Positions 34,950 through 43,354 of a stretch of DNA of 64,000 nt are shown piece after piece; the stretch's first letter is position 1, and each line of letters opens with the position of its first letter. This DNA is from Bradyrhizobium sp. URHD0069 (lineage in GTDB: Bacteria > Pseudomonadota > Alphaproteobacteria > Rhizobiales > Xanthobacteraceae): positions 281,783 to 345,782 of the forward strand of contig NZ_KL370775.1 in NCBI RefSeq assembly GCF_000701345.1, written 5' to 3'. A program made the translations under genes and the position numbers. Under the pieces are notes generated by a model, which ran no database searches, was not told where the DNA came from, and saw only the letters and a program-made list of their open reading frames with translations.

Positions 34950-35867
34950 TCAATGACGTGCCTGCAGCGGCGCGTCAATAACAGTGCTGCCCTGCGCAAG
35001 CTGGACGGCGAGTTCGGCTACGCGCTCGACCGCGACGGTGTCGGGGGAAGCCAGCCAACTCGCCGAGAACGTCAGGATCGGCATTTGCAGATTAGTCGAT
35101 AGCAATTGCAGCCGTCCGTCGGCCATTTCGTTTTCAACAATCGCGGTTGGAATCACGGCGATGCCGAGGCCTTCGATCGCCATGTGGATGACCGTGGCCA
35201 AAGAGGCGCTGGCGTGCAGGCGGATCGGCGGCAACTCGGGCCGATTGAACAGCGAGCGCACCGCTTCATAGAATTGGGTCTTGCGTGAAAACGTGATGAT
35301 CGGAAATTTCGCCAGGTCGTGCACCGTCAGTCTTCGCGTGCCTAACCCAAGCGAAGGACTGGCAAGAAACCCCACGGGATAGTCGCACAGCACGCGGTTG
35401 CTGATGGTCGGCGCGGTCAACGGCCCGAGCAAGAACGCGAGCTCGATTTCCTGCGTCAAAAGCCGCGTCCTTAAATTCGATGTGATGTCGACCTCGATTT
35501 CGAGCGAGAGATTGGGATAGGCGTGATCGACGCTCTTGATCAATTGCGACAGCCAGGTGTGGACGATGGTCTCGGCCACGCCGAGCCGCAGCACGCCGCG
35601 CATCGCCGAGCGGTCGCCGACTGCCGTCAGCATTTCCGAGCGCAGCCCGATCAGCTTCTCGGCATAAACCATCATTTGCCGTCCGCTCGGCGTCGGTAGC
35701 ACCATGCGCCGGTCCCGCTGCAAAAGCCGAACCCCCACCTCGCGCTCGAGCTGGGCGATTCGCTGCGAGATCGCAGGCTGAGTGGTATTGAGTTTTTGGG
35801 CGGCGCCGCGAAAGCTGCCGAGCGTCACTACCCACATGAAGGTCTCGATTGCCTTGAAATCAGCCAT
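34950..35867 (-). CDS. LysR-family transcriptional regulator
   Basis: 305-residue LTTR. N-terminal winged helix: FMWVVTLGSFRGAAQKLNTT then QPAISQRIAQLEREVGVRLL and RRMVLPTPSGRQ. The effector domain follows with typical RLGVAETIVHTWLSQLI. It is divergent from the DUF1445 hydro-lyase gene with a perfect inverted repeat in the 78-base gap, and upstream of the amidohydrolase and hydroxyacid dehydrogenase on its own strand. So it probably controls the hydro-lyase gene, and perhaps the others. The effector is unknown. Confidence 0.94.
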   Translation of the reverse strand: MADFKAIETFMWVVTLGSFRGAAQKLNTTQPAISQRIAQLEREVGVRLLQRDRRMVLPTPSGRQMMVYAEKLIGLRSEMLTAVGDRSAMRGVLRLGVAETIVHTWLSQLIKSVDHAYPNLSLEIEVDITSNLRTRLLTQEIELAFLLGPLTAPTISNRVLCDYPVGFLASPSLGLGTRRLTVHDLAKFPIITFSRKTQFYEAVRSLFNRPELPPIRLHASASLATVIHMAIEGLGIAVIPTAIVENEMADGRLQLLSTNLQMPILTFSASWLASPDTVAVERVAELAVQLAQGSTVIDAPLQARH

Positions 35868-35885
35868 GCCGCCAAAGGCCTCAGG

Positions 35886-35906
35886 TCGATAAGTAACTTT
35901 TATCGA
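35886..35906. promoter_or_regulatory. LysR-type operator between LysR and DUF1445 genes
   Basis: Perfect inverted repeat: arms TCGATAA (35886-35892) and TTATCGA (35900-35906), spacer GTAACTT. It contains an ATAA-N7-TTAT core of T-N11-A form, as expected of an LTTR site, and lies between the divergent starts at 35867 and about 35946. Confidence 0.75.
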
Positions 35907-35945
35907 TGTCTATTAGATACGATGATTAGACATTATGCTAGCCAT

Positions 35946-36809
35946 ATGCGCCATTCGCCGTCGAGCCAATTGGCGGAATCGATGATGACCGGCTTCGCAA
36001 CAACAGAACGGCCGTTGGATCGCGGGACGAGTGATCGGTTGCCGAGTGTGGCAGCCCGCCTGGCCTGCCGCGCCGGCAGCACGACCACCACGGCCGGTGT
36101 CGCCAACGGCTTCGTGCAAGGCAATCTCGCCATCCTGCCGGAGAAGCTGGCGGCGTCATTTCATCGGTTCTGCCAGTTCAACCCAAAACCCTGTCCTGTC
36201 ATCGGCATGTCCGACGTCGGCGATCCCCACATTCCTTCGCTCGGCATCGATCTCGACATCCGCACCGACCTGCCGCGCTACCGCGTCTGGCGCGACGGCG
36301 AGGTGGTGGAGGAGCCGCCCGATATCATGGTGCATTGGCGCGACGATCTCGTGGCTTTCGTGCTGGGCTGCTCGTTCTCGTTCGAGGAAGCGCTGATGGC
36401 GGACGACCTGCCGATCCGTCACATCGAGCGCAAACTCCGCGTACCGATGTACCGCACCAATATCGCCTGTGCGCCTTCCGGGCCGTTCGCCGGCCCCATG
36501 GTGGTTTCGATGCGGCCGTTCAAGCCGGCCGACGCCATCCGCGCAGTGCAGATCACCTCGCGGTTTCCCGCGGTACATGGCGCGCCGGTCCATCTCGGAC
36601 ATCCCCGTTCGATTGGCATCGCGGATATCGCAAAACCCGATTATGGTGACGCCGTGCCGGTGGAGGCCGATGAGATTCCTGTGTTCTGGGCGTGCGGCGT
36701 GACGCCGCAAGCGGTGATCGCCGCTGCGAAGCTGCCGTTCGCGATTACGCACGCACCGGGATTGATGCTGGTGACAGACCTCCGGAACAAGCAACTTGCC
36801 GTGCTTTAA
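35946..36809 (+). CDS. Putative hydro-lyase, DUF1445 (D-glutamate-cyclase-like) family
   Basis: 287-residue protein of the DUF1445/YcsI group. Landmarks in order: AARLACRAGSTTTTAGVANG, FVQGNLAILPEKLAASFHRF, CQFNPKPCPVIGMSDVGDP, then DIRTDLPRYRVWRDGEVVEE, FVLGCSFSFEEALM, and the C-terminal FWACGVTPQAVIAAAKLPFA with ITHAPGLMLVTD. Members are called putative hydro-lyases; a related mammalian protein is a D-glutamate cyclase. The ATG at 35946 is a choice without a clear ribosome site; 35922 and 35982 are alternatives. Expression is likely under the divergent LysR. Catalytic role here unknown. Confidence 0.87.
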   Translation: MRHSPSSQLAESMMTGFATTERPLDRGTSDRLPSVAARLACRAGSTTTTAGVANGFVQGNLAILPEKLAASFHRFCQFNPKPCPVIGMSDVGDPHIPSLGIDLDIRTDLPRYRVWRDGEVVEEPPDIMVHWRDDLVAFVLGCSFSFEEALMADDLPIRHIERKLRVPMYRTNIACAPSGPFAGPMVVSMRPFKPADAIRAVQITSRFPAVHGAPVHLGHPRSIGIADIAKPDYGDAVPVEADEIPVFWACGVTPQAVIAAAKLPFAITHAPGLMLVTDLRNKQLAVL

Positions 36810-36893
36810 TGGGCAGCCTTTGCCGCTCTTTGAGGCTTTACCGCCATTTTCAATCGTTTCATCGATAACCGCTGACAAACATAGGATCTCGCA

Positions 36894-38138
36894 ATGACCA
36901 TCACTCGCCGAAATGTGTTGCTTGGAGCCACCGCCACCGCTGCGCTCTTGCCGATCGCGGCCCGCGCGCAAACATCCGAAGTGGTGATCGGCGTGATCTA
37001 TCCGCTGTCAGGCGCCAGTGCGCAGATCGGCGTCGATGCGCAAAAGGCGTTCGAGACGGCAGCAGACCTCATCAACAAGAACTATGATTTCGCACTGCCG
37101 CTAGCCAAGGGCGAGGGGCTTTCAGGTCTCGGCGGCGCCAAGGTACGCTTGGTGTTTGCCGATCACCAGGCTGATCCGCAAAAGGGGCGCGCCGAGGCGG
37201 AGCGCCTCATTACTCAAGAAAAAGTCTGCGCCATCGTCGGCACCTATCAGAGCGCGGTCGCGGTCACCGTCAGCCAAATCTGCGAGCGCTATCAAATCCC
37301 GTTCATCTCGGCCGACAATTCGTCACCAAGTTTGCACCGTCGTGGCCTGAAGTTCTATTTCCGCGCGGCGCCGCATGACGAAATGTTCTCGGCAGCGATG
37401 TTCGATTTTTTCGACGCGCTGAAGAAGAAGGGTCAAAAGATCGAGACGTTGTCGTTGTTCCACGAAGACACGATCTTCGGCACCGACTCGTCCAATACGC
37501 AACTGAAGCTCGCCGCCAGCCGCGGATACAAGGTTGTCGCCGACATCAAGTATCGCGCGAACTCGCCTTCACTGACCGCCGAGGTACAGCAGCTCAAAGC
37601 CGCCAATGCCGACGTGCTGATGCCATCGAGCTATACGACGGACGGTATTTTGCTTGTCAAGACAATGGCGGAACTTGGCTACAAGCCTAAAAACATTGTC
37701 GCCCAGGACGCCGGCTTCTCCGAAAAAGCATTGTACGACGCGGTCGGCGATAAACTCGAAGGCGTGATTTCGCGGGGCAGCTTCTCGCTCGATCTCGCGG
37801 CCAAGCGGCCGATGGTTGGTGCCATTAACGAGATGTACCGCACCAAGTCCGGCAAGGATTTCAATGACTATTCGTCGCGCCAGTTCATGGGCCTGATCGT
37901 GATGGCCGATGCCATCAATCGCGCCAAGTCCACCGACGGCGAGAAGATTCGCGAAGCCCTTATTGCGACAGACATGCCCGGCGAAGCCACCATCATGCCC
38001 TGGAAGCGGGTGAAGTTCGACGAGATGGGGCAGAACAACGACGCCGATCCGGTGCTGCTGCAATATACCGGCGGCAAGTTCGTCACCATTTTCCCGGCTC
38101 AGGCCGCGGTCGCCGAAGCCATCTGGCCGATGAAGTAG
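36894..38138 (+). CDS. ABC transporter solute-binding protein, branched-chain amino acid (LivK) type
   Basis: 414-residue periplasmic binding protein of the Leu/Ile/Val-binding fold (Peripla_BP_6). The signal sequence MTITRRNVLLGATATAALLP has a twin arginine, so Tat export is possible, with cleavage near ARAQ at residue 25. Fold landmarks: VVIGVIYPLSGASAQIGVD, VFADHQADPQKGRAEAERLI, AIVGTYQSAVAVTVSQICER and NIVAQDAGFSEKALYD. It belongs to the importer encoded just downstream. The family is used for many ligands other than amino acids; the tetronate pathway genes next to the ATPases make a sugar acid an attractive ligand. Confidence 0.94.
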   Translation: MTITRRNVLLGATATAALLPIAARAQTSEVVIGVIYPLSGASAQIGVDAQKAFETAADLINKNYDFALPLAKGEGLSGLGGAKVRLVFADHQADPQKGRAEAERLITQEKVCAIVGTYQSAVAVTVSQICERYQIPFISADNSSPSLHRRGLKFYFRAAPHDEMFSAAMFDFFDALKKKGQKIETLSLFHEDTIFGTDSSNTQLKLAASRGYKVVADIKYRANSPSLTAEVQQLKAANADVLMPSSYTTDGILLVKTMAELGYKPKNIVAQDAGFSEKALYDAVGDKLEGVISRGSFSLDLAAKRPMVGAINEMYRTKSGKDFNDYSSRQFMGLIVMADAINRAKSTDGEKIREALIATDMPGEATIMPWKRVKFDEMGQNNDADPVLLQYTGGKFVTIFPAQAAVAEAIWPMK

Positions 38139-38167
38139 GCCATCGACTTTTTGGATCACAAGCGCAA

Positions 38168-38287
38168 CGTCCTCCCTGCGAACGCAGGGACCCATACGCC
38201 CGGGAGTACCGTTTTCATCGTGGCCTCACGTCCTTCCTTCAAATACGCTTCCGGCGGTTATGGGTCCCAGCGTTCGCAGGGACGACG
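38168..38287. repeat. Large inverted repeat with 29-bp arms between binding-protein and permease genes
   Basis: Left arm 38168-38196 and right arm 38259-38287 are reverse complements with two mismatches; both contain CTGCGAACGCAGGGA-type words and GGGACCCATA. Inner hairpin CCCTGCG-AA-CGCAGGG sits in the left arm. In an operon this could form a long hairpin that lowers permease transcript relative to the binding protein, as seen with REP elements. It is also a known style of Bradyrhizobium repeat. Confidence 0.8.
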
Positions 38288-38299
38288 TGCGATGGGGGC

Positions 38300-39184
38300 A
38301 TGCCTTTGACCGCCGAAACAATCATCCAGAGCCTGGCGAGTGGTTTGCTGATGGGGCTGCTCTACGGGCTGATTGCCGTAGGATTGGCGCTGATCTTCGG
38401 GCTGATGGACGTCGTGAACTTCGCCCACGGCGAATTCCTCATGATCGCCATGTACGCGACGTTCTTTCTGTTCGCGTTCTTTGCCATCGATCCGCTGCTG
38501 TCGGCGCCGCTGGTCGCGGCGGCGTTGTTCGTGTTCGGTGCGGTGGTCTATCTCCTGATCGTGCGCTTCGCGGTCAGGGCGAAAGCCAATGCCGGCATGG
38601 TGCAGATTTTTTCGACTTTCGGGCTGGCGATCGTCATGCGCGGCCTCGCGCAGTTCTTCTTCACGCCGGACTATCGAAGCGTCACGCATTCATGGCTCGG
38701 CGGCAAGACCGTGTCGATTGCCGGCGTCTTCCTGCCGGTGCCGCAGTTGGTTGGCGCGCTGGTGGCGATCGCGGCGTTCGGCGCACTGTATTTCTTTATC
38801 AATCGCACCGACTTCGGCCGCGCCCTTGAAGCTACTCGCGAGGACGCGGGCGCGGTGGCGCTGGTCGGCATCGACAAGAACCGGGTATTTGCGCTGGGCT
38901 GGGGCCTCGGTGCGGCGCTGGTCGGGCTCTCGGGCGCGATCATGGCGATGTTCTTCTACATCTATCCCGATGTCGGCGCATCATTCGCGCTGATCGCCTA
39001 TGTCACGGTGGCGCTGGGCGGCTTCGGCAGCGTGTTCGGTGCCTTTGCCGGCGGCATCATCGTCGGTCTCGTCGAAGCGACCACCGCATTGATCCTGCCG
39101 CCCTCGCTGAAGTCGGTCGGCATCTACGCGGTCTATCTGCTGGTGGTATTCGTCCGGCCGCGCGGCCTGTTCGGGTCGATGTGA
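38300..39184 (+). CDS. ABC transporter permease, LivH type
   Basis: 294-residue inner-membrane permease. It begins ETIIQSLASGLLMGLLYGLI, has MDVVNFAHGEFLMIAMY (the family NxxHG motif) near residues 38-54, multiple helices, and the EAA-type region in FGRALEATREDAGAVALVGI. The C-terminus ends VVFVRPRGLFGSM, a LivH hallmark. It pairs with the LivM-type permease; its stop overlaps the next start by one base (TGATG). The binding-protein gene is upstream beyond a large inverted repeat. Confidence 0.95.
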   Translation: MPLTAETIIQSLASGLLMGLLYGLIAVGLALIFGLMDVVNFAHGEFLMIAMYATFFLFAFFAIDPLLSAPLVAAALFVFGAVVYLLIVRFAVRAKANAGMVQIFSTFGLAIVMRGLAQFFFTPDYRSVTHSWLGGKTVSIAGVFLPVPQLVGALVAIAAFGALYFFINRTDFGRALEATREDAGAVALVGIDKNRVFALGWGLGAALVGLSGAIMAMFFYIYPDVGASFALIAYVTVALGGFGSVFGAFAGGIIVGLVEATTALILPPSLKSVGIYAVYLLVVFVRPRGLFGSM

Positions 39185-40164
39185 TGGATACGACCTTTGC
39201 CCAGCGCCGCCGTCGCGACCTGATCGTTGCGGGATGTCTCGCGGCGGTCGCCGCGCTGGTGCCGCTGTTCGTGAAGGACGTTTACGTCCAGAACATCATG
39301 GTTCTGACGCTGATGTACGCAGCGTTGTCGCAGAGCTGGAATATCCTCAGCGGCTATTGCGGGCAGATTTCACTCGGTCACGCGCTGTATTTTGGGCTCG
39401 GCGCTTACACCACCGCGCTTCTCTTCACCAAATTCGGGGTGCTGCCGTGGTTCGGCATGCTCGGCGGCGGCATCATCTCGGCGCTGATCGCGATGGCGCT
39501 GGGCTATCCCTGCTTCCGCCTGCGCGGGCATTACTTCGTCATCGCCACCATCGTCATCGCCGAGATCGGGTTGCTGCTGTTCCATAACTGGGACTGGGCG
39601 GGCGCCGCACTCGGTATCGATATTCCGATCCGCCGCGACAGCTGGCTCACTTTTCAGTTCACCCGCAGCAAGCTGCCATATTTCTACTTCGCGCTGGCGC
39701 TGGCCTGCATCGCCTGGCTCGTGACCTGGTGGCTCGAGGATTCCAAGTGGGGCTACTGGTGGCGTGCCGTGAAGGACAATCCAGACGCCGCCGAAAGCCT
39801 CGGCGTGGTCGTGTTCAATTCCAAGATGGGTGCCGCCGCCGTCTCGGCATTCCTTACCGCGGTCGGCGGCAGCTTTTACGCGCAATTCGTGTCCTATATC
39901 GATCCCGAAAGCGTTATGGGTTTCCAGTTCTCGCTGCTGATGGCTTTGCCCGCGGTGCTCGGCGGCATCGGTACGCTGTGGGGACCGGTGCTCGGCGCCG
40001 TTATCCTGATTCCGCTCACCGAACTCACGCGCTCCTTCATCGGCGGCTCCGGTCGCGGCGTCGATCTGATTGTCTACGGCACGCTGATCGTGCTGATCTC
40101 GCTGGCGCGGCCCGAGGGCCTGGTCGGACTGTTCTCGCGCCGGCGCAAGGGAGCGGCCCGATGA
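39184..40164 (+). CDS. ABC transporter permease, LivM type
   Basis: 326-residue inner-membrane permease. ALSQSWNILSGYCGQISLGH then ALYFGLGAYTTALL near residues 49-82 are the LivM signatures, and WWRAVKDNPDAAESLGVVVF is the cytoplasmic coupling loop. The end LIVLISLARPEGLVGLFSRR is also typical. I take the ATG at 39184; a GTG one codon earlier is possible. The stop overlaps the ATG of the ATPase gene (ATGA), so translation is coupled. Confidence 0.95.
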   Translation: MDTTFAQRRRRDLIVAGCLAAVAALVPLFVKDVYVQNIMVLTLMYAALSQSWNILSGYCGQISLGHALYFGLGAYTTALLFTKFGVLPWFGMLGGGIISALIAMALGYPCFRLRGHYFVIATIVIAEIGLLLFHNWDWAGAALGIDIPIRRDSWLTFQFTRSKLPYFYFALALACIAWLVTWWLEDSKWGYWWRAVKDNPDAAESLGVVVFNSKMGAAAVSAFLTAVGGSFYAQFVSYIDPESVMGFQFSLLMALPAVLGGIGTLWGPVLGAVILIPLTELTRSFIGGSGRGVDLIVYGTLIVLISLARPEGLVGLFSRRRKGAAR

Positions 40165-40892
40165 CACCCTTGCTCGAAACCCGCGCCGTGTGGCAGCGGT
40201 TCGGTGGCCTGGTCGCCAACAGCGACATCTCGATTTCCGTCGGGCGCGGCGAGATCGTCGGGCTGATCGGTCCCAACGGCGCCGGCAAGTCGACGCTTTT
40301 CAATCTGATCGCGGGGGTGCTGCCGCCGACGCAGGGTTCGATCTGGTTCGACGGCGAAGACGTCACCGCGCTGCCGGCGGCGGAGCGCTGCCAGCGCGGC
40401 ATCGCGCGCACGTTCCAGGTCGTGAAAAGCTTCGAGACCATGACGGTCATCGATAACGTCATCGTCGGCGCGCTGGTCCGCACCACCATCATGCGCGAGG
40501 CGCGCCGCAAGGCCCACGAAGTTCTGGAATTTGCCGGCCTCGCCGCCCGCGCCGACGTGCTCGCCAGCGCGCTGATCCCGTCCGAGAAGCGCCGGCTCGA
40601 GGTAGCGCGTGCGCTTGCGACCGAGCCGAAACTGCTGCTGCTCGATGAAGTGCTCACGGGCCTGACGCCGATCGAGGCACAGACCGGCGTCGAACTGGTG
40701 CGCCGGGTACGCGCCACCGGCGTCACCGTACTAATGGTCGAGCACGTCATGGAGATCGTGATGCCGCTGGTCGACCGCGCCATCGTGCTCGATCTCGGCA
40801 AGGTGCTGGTCGAGGGCAAGCCGACCGACATCGTTCGCGATCCGAAAGTCATCAGCGCCTATCTTGGGGATCGTCATGCTGTCGGTGCATGA
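40161..40892 (+). CDS. ABC transporter ATP-binding protein, LivG type, with divergent signature motif
   Basis: 243-residue ATPase of the importer. Walker A is GPNGAGKST near residues 37-45; QGSIWFDGEDVTALPA and ARTFQVVKSFETMTVIDNVI carry the Q-loop region; Walker B is LLLLDEVLTGL; the switch His is in MVEHVMEIV. The ABC signature, LSxGQ in most members and LPYGQQRRLE in LivG, reads LIPSEKRRLEVARAL, lacking the Gly-Gln. Everything else is intact, and the LivF partner has a standard LSGGEQQ, so ATP hydrolysis may be asymmetric. ATGA overlap with the permease. Confidence 0.93.
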   Translation: MTPLLETRAVWQRFGGLVANSDISISVGRGEIVGLIGPNGAGKSTLFNLIAGVLPPTQGSIWFDGEDVTALPAAERCQRGIARTFQVVKSFETMTVIDNVIVGALVRTTIMREARRKAHEVLEFAGLAARADVLASALIPSEKRRLEVARALATEPKLLLLDEVLTGLTPIEAQTGVELVRRVRATGVTVLMVEHVMEIVMPLVDRAIVLDLGKVLVEGKPTDIVRDPKVISAYLGDRHAVGA

Positions 40893-41580
40893 AATCACCA
40901 CCGCTTATCAGGGGCTGGTTGCCGTCTCGGCCGTCAGTATCGAGGTGGCCAAGGGCGAGATCGTCTGCGTCGCCGGCGCAAATGGCGCCGGCAAGTCGAC
41001 GCTGCTGAAATCCATCGCCGGCGCCGAGCGGCCGCGCTACGGTGCGGTCACCTTTGATGGTAGTCGCATCGACGGCATGGCGCAGCATATGATCACCGCG
41101 CGCGGTATCGCCTATGTCCCGGAGAACCGCCGGCTGTTTCCGCGGCTGTCGGTGCACGACAATTTGCGGCTCGGCAGTTATCTCTATCGCAGCCAGCCGG
41201 ATCGCAACGAACCGCTGGCGCTGGTGTTCAAGCTGTTTCCCCGGTTGTCGGAGCGTTTGGAGCAGCGCGCCGAAACGCTCAGCGGCGGCGAGCAGCAGAT
41301 GCTGGCGATCGGCCGCGCGCTGATGACGCGGCCGCGGCTGTTGATGCTGGACGAACCGTCGCAGGGTATCATGCCCAAACTGGTCGACGAGATCTTCGCG
41401 GCGGTGAAACGCATCCGCGATGCCGGCATGACCGTGCTCATTGTCGAGCAGCGCATGGCGGAGTGCCTCGAAATCGCCGACCGCGCCTATATCCTGCAGA
41501 CCGGCCGCGTGCTGATGCAAGGCAGCGCGGCCGATATCAAGACGAACCCCGACGTGCGCAAGGCGTATCTGGGGCTGTAG
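40876..41580 (+). CDS. ABC transporter ATP-binding protein, LivF type
   Basis: 234-residue ATPase. Walker A GANGAGKST, Q-loop region IAYVPENRRLFPRLSVHDNL, standard signature LSGGEQQMLAIGRAL, Walker B LLMLDEPSQGI, and switch His replaced in IVEQRMAEC by Gln, which is normal for LivF. The ATG at 40876 overlaps the LivG-type gene by 17 bases and has GGGGA just upstream; a TTG at 40864 is less likely. Last gene of the five-gene importer set, convergent with otnC. Confidence 0.94.
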   Translation: MLSVHEITTAYQGLVAVSAVSIEVAKGEIVCVAGANGAGKSTLLKSIAGAERPRYGAVTFDGSRIDGMAQHMITARGIAYVPENRRLFPRLSVHDNLRLGSYLYRSQPDRNEPLALVFKLFPRLSERLEQRAETLSGGEQQMLAIGRALMTRPRLLMLDEPSQGIMPKLVDEIFAAVKRIRDAGMTVLIVEQRMAECLEIADRAYILQTGRVLMQGSAADIKTNPDVRKAYLGL

Positions 41581-41606
41581 CGTTGCGGTATCTCCGCCCA
41601 CGCCAT

Positions 41607-41627
41607 CCTCATCCTGTCAGGATGAGG
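41607..41627. repeat. Dispersed repeat relic, copy 5: hairpin overlapping the otnC stop
   Basis: CCTCATCCTG (41607-41616) and CAGGATGAGG (41618-41627) are perfect inverted arms around one base. The otnC stop codon (41617-41619) lies inside it, so the repeat supplies the end of that gene. It could terminate transcription from both sides. Confidence 0.75.
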
Positions 41628-42291
41628 GCCGCGTGTGTGGCGAATGCTCCGGCAGCGTCAGCCCGAACGTCTTTGACAGATCGGCCACCTGCGCCGGCGT
41701 CAGATAGCGCGGGTTCAGCCCGCGCAGCAGCAGATAGAGTTTTGCGGTCTCTTCCAGTTCCTCGATGGCGAATACCGCTGTTTCCAGGGTATCGCCTGAT
41801 ACCACCGGGCCGTGATTGGCGAGCAGCACCGATGAATATTTTCCGGCAAGCCCCTTGATCGCGTCGGCAACCGCCGGATCGCCCGGCCGATAATACGGTA
41901 CCAGCGCGGTGGCGCCGCACTTCATCAGGTAATACGCCGTCATCGGCGGCAATGCGGCGCGCGGATCGATTTCCGGCAGCATCGACAGTGCGACCGAATG
42001 CGTCGAATGCAGGTGCACCACCGCACGCGCGGTGCCGCGCGTCTGATAAAGCGCCGTATGCAACGGTACTTCCTTGGTGGGGGCGTCACCGGAGACGAGC
42101 CGGCCGTCGGCGCCGAGCCGCGACAGCCGTGCCGGGTCCAGCGAACCGAGCGAGGCATTGGTCGGCGTCACCAGCCAGCCACCGTCGTCGAGTTTCACGC
42201 TGATGTTGCCCGACGAGCCCGGCGTCAGCCCGCGCTCGAACAGCGAGCGGCCGAGGCGGCAAATTTCCTCGCGGACCTTCGTTTCGGTCAT
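41617..42291 (-). CDS. otnC: 3-oxo-tetronate 4-phosphate decarboxylase (class II aldolase family)
   Basis: 224-residue class II aldolase/adducin-domain enzyme. Zn ligands fit the pattern HLHSTHSVALSML near residues 94-106 (His-x-His) and a later His in VLLANHGPVV; the acid is in FERGLTPGSSGNISVKLDDG and TKEVPLHTALYQTR. In the known tetronate pathway OtnC decarboxylates 3-oxo-tetronate 4-phosphate to dihydroxyacetone phosphate. The partners otnI, otnK and ltnD are adjacent on the other strand. The last residues (PHTRPSS) are encoded in a repeat, so the natural C-terminus may have been replaced. Assignment rests mainly on context plus fold. Confidence 0.88.
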   Translation of the reverse strand: MTETKVREEICRLGRSLFERGLTPGSSGNISVKLDDGGWLVTPTNASLGSLDPARLSRLGADGRLVSGDAPTKEVPLHTALYQTRGTARAVVHLHSTHSVALSMLPEIDPRAALPPMTAYYLMKCGATALVPYYRPGDPAVADAIKGLAGKYSSVLLANHGPVVSGDTLETAVFAIEELEETAKLYLLLRGLNPRYLTPAQVADLSKTFGLTLPEHSPHTRPSS

Positions 42292-42408
42292 GGCAGCATC
42301 CTCATTTTTAGCCTTTTCTCACGCTTTGGCAGCGCGGCCAAGCCGTGATACCGAAGGGCAAAGCCGGCCTCTGAATTTCGGCCAAAGAGGAAACCAAGGG
42401 ATCGCCGC

Positions 42409-43329
42409 ATGCCTGAATCCGTAACCGCAAAACCGCGCGTCGCCGTCATCGGGCTGGGCTCGATGGGTTTTGGCATGGCAACCTCGCTCCGCCGCGCGGG
42501 CTTTGAAGTCACCGGCTGCGACGTCTCGGCCGATGCGGTGGCGCGGTTCGTCGCCGACGGCGGCGGTGGCGCAACGACGCCGGCGGAAGCCGCAAAGCGC
42601 GCAGACATCGTGGTCAGCGTGGTCGTCAACGCCGCCCAGACCGAAGCCGTTCTGTTCGGCAAGGACGGCGTCGCCGAAACGCTGGCCAAGGGCGGCGTGT
42701 TCATCTCCTCGGCAACCATGGATCCGGATATCGCGCGACGGCTGGCGAAACAACTGGAGCCGGCCGGCCGGCATTATCTTGACGCGCCGATCAGCGGCGG
42801 CGCGCAACGCGCGGCGCAGGGCGAGCTTACCATTCTCGCATCGGGCAGCGCCGCCGCCTTCACCAAGGCGAGGCCCGCGCTCGATGCGATGGCGGCAAAA
42901 CTCTATGAACTCGGCGATGCCGCGGGGCAGGGCGCCGCGTTCAAGATGATCAACCAGTTGCTGGCCGGCGTACATATCGCCGCCGCCTCGGAAGCGATCA
43001 CGTTCGCCGCCAAGCAGGGCCTCGATATCCGCAAAGTCTATGAGGTGATCACCGCATCGGCCGGAAACTCCTGGATGTTCGAGAATCGCGTGCCGCATGT
43101 GCTCGATGGCGATTACACGCCGCGCAGCGCGGTGGAGATCTTCGTCAAAGACCTCGGCATTATCCAGGACATGGCGCGGACAGCGAAATTTCCGGTGCCG
43201 GTGGCCGCAGCGGCGCTGCAGATGTTTCTGATGACAGCGGCCTCCGGCATGGGCCGCGACGACGATGCCTCGGTGGCGCGGATGTATGCCCGCGTCACCG
43301 GTACGCATCTGCCGGGCGAACCGAAATAG
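42409..43329 (+). CDS. ltnD: L-threonate dehydrogenase
   Basis: 306-residue NAD-dependent beta-hydroxyacid dehydrogenase. Rossmann motif VAVIGLGSMGFGMATSLRRA at the N-terminus; substrate loop YLDAPISGGAQRAAQGELTI near residues 124-143; catalytic Lys in GQGAAFKMINQLLAGVHIAA near residue 180; and FVKDLGIIQDMAR. LtnD oxidises L-threonate to 2-oxo-tetronate, feeding OtnI and OtnK. It heads a gene set with otnI 25 bases downstream and is divergent from otnC. Homologues also act on tartronate semialdehyde, so specificity is inferred from neighbours. Confidence 0.92.
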   Translation: MPESVTAKPRVAVIGLGSMGFGMATSLRRAGFEVTGCDVSADAVARFVADGGGGATTPAEAAKRADIVVSVVVNAAQTEAVLFGKDGVAETLAKGGVFISSATMDPDIARRLAKQLEPAGRHYLDAPISGGAQRAAQGELTILASGSAAAFTKARPALDAMAAKLYELGDAAGQGAAFKMINQLLAGVHIAAASEAITFAAKQGLDIRKVYEVITASAGNSWMFENRVPHVLDGDYTPRSAVEIFVKDLGIIQDMARTAKFPVPVAAAALQMFLMTAASGMGRDDDASVARMYARVTGTHLPGEPK

Positions 43330-43354
43330 CCGTAAACAATTAAGAGGACCGCCG

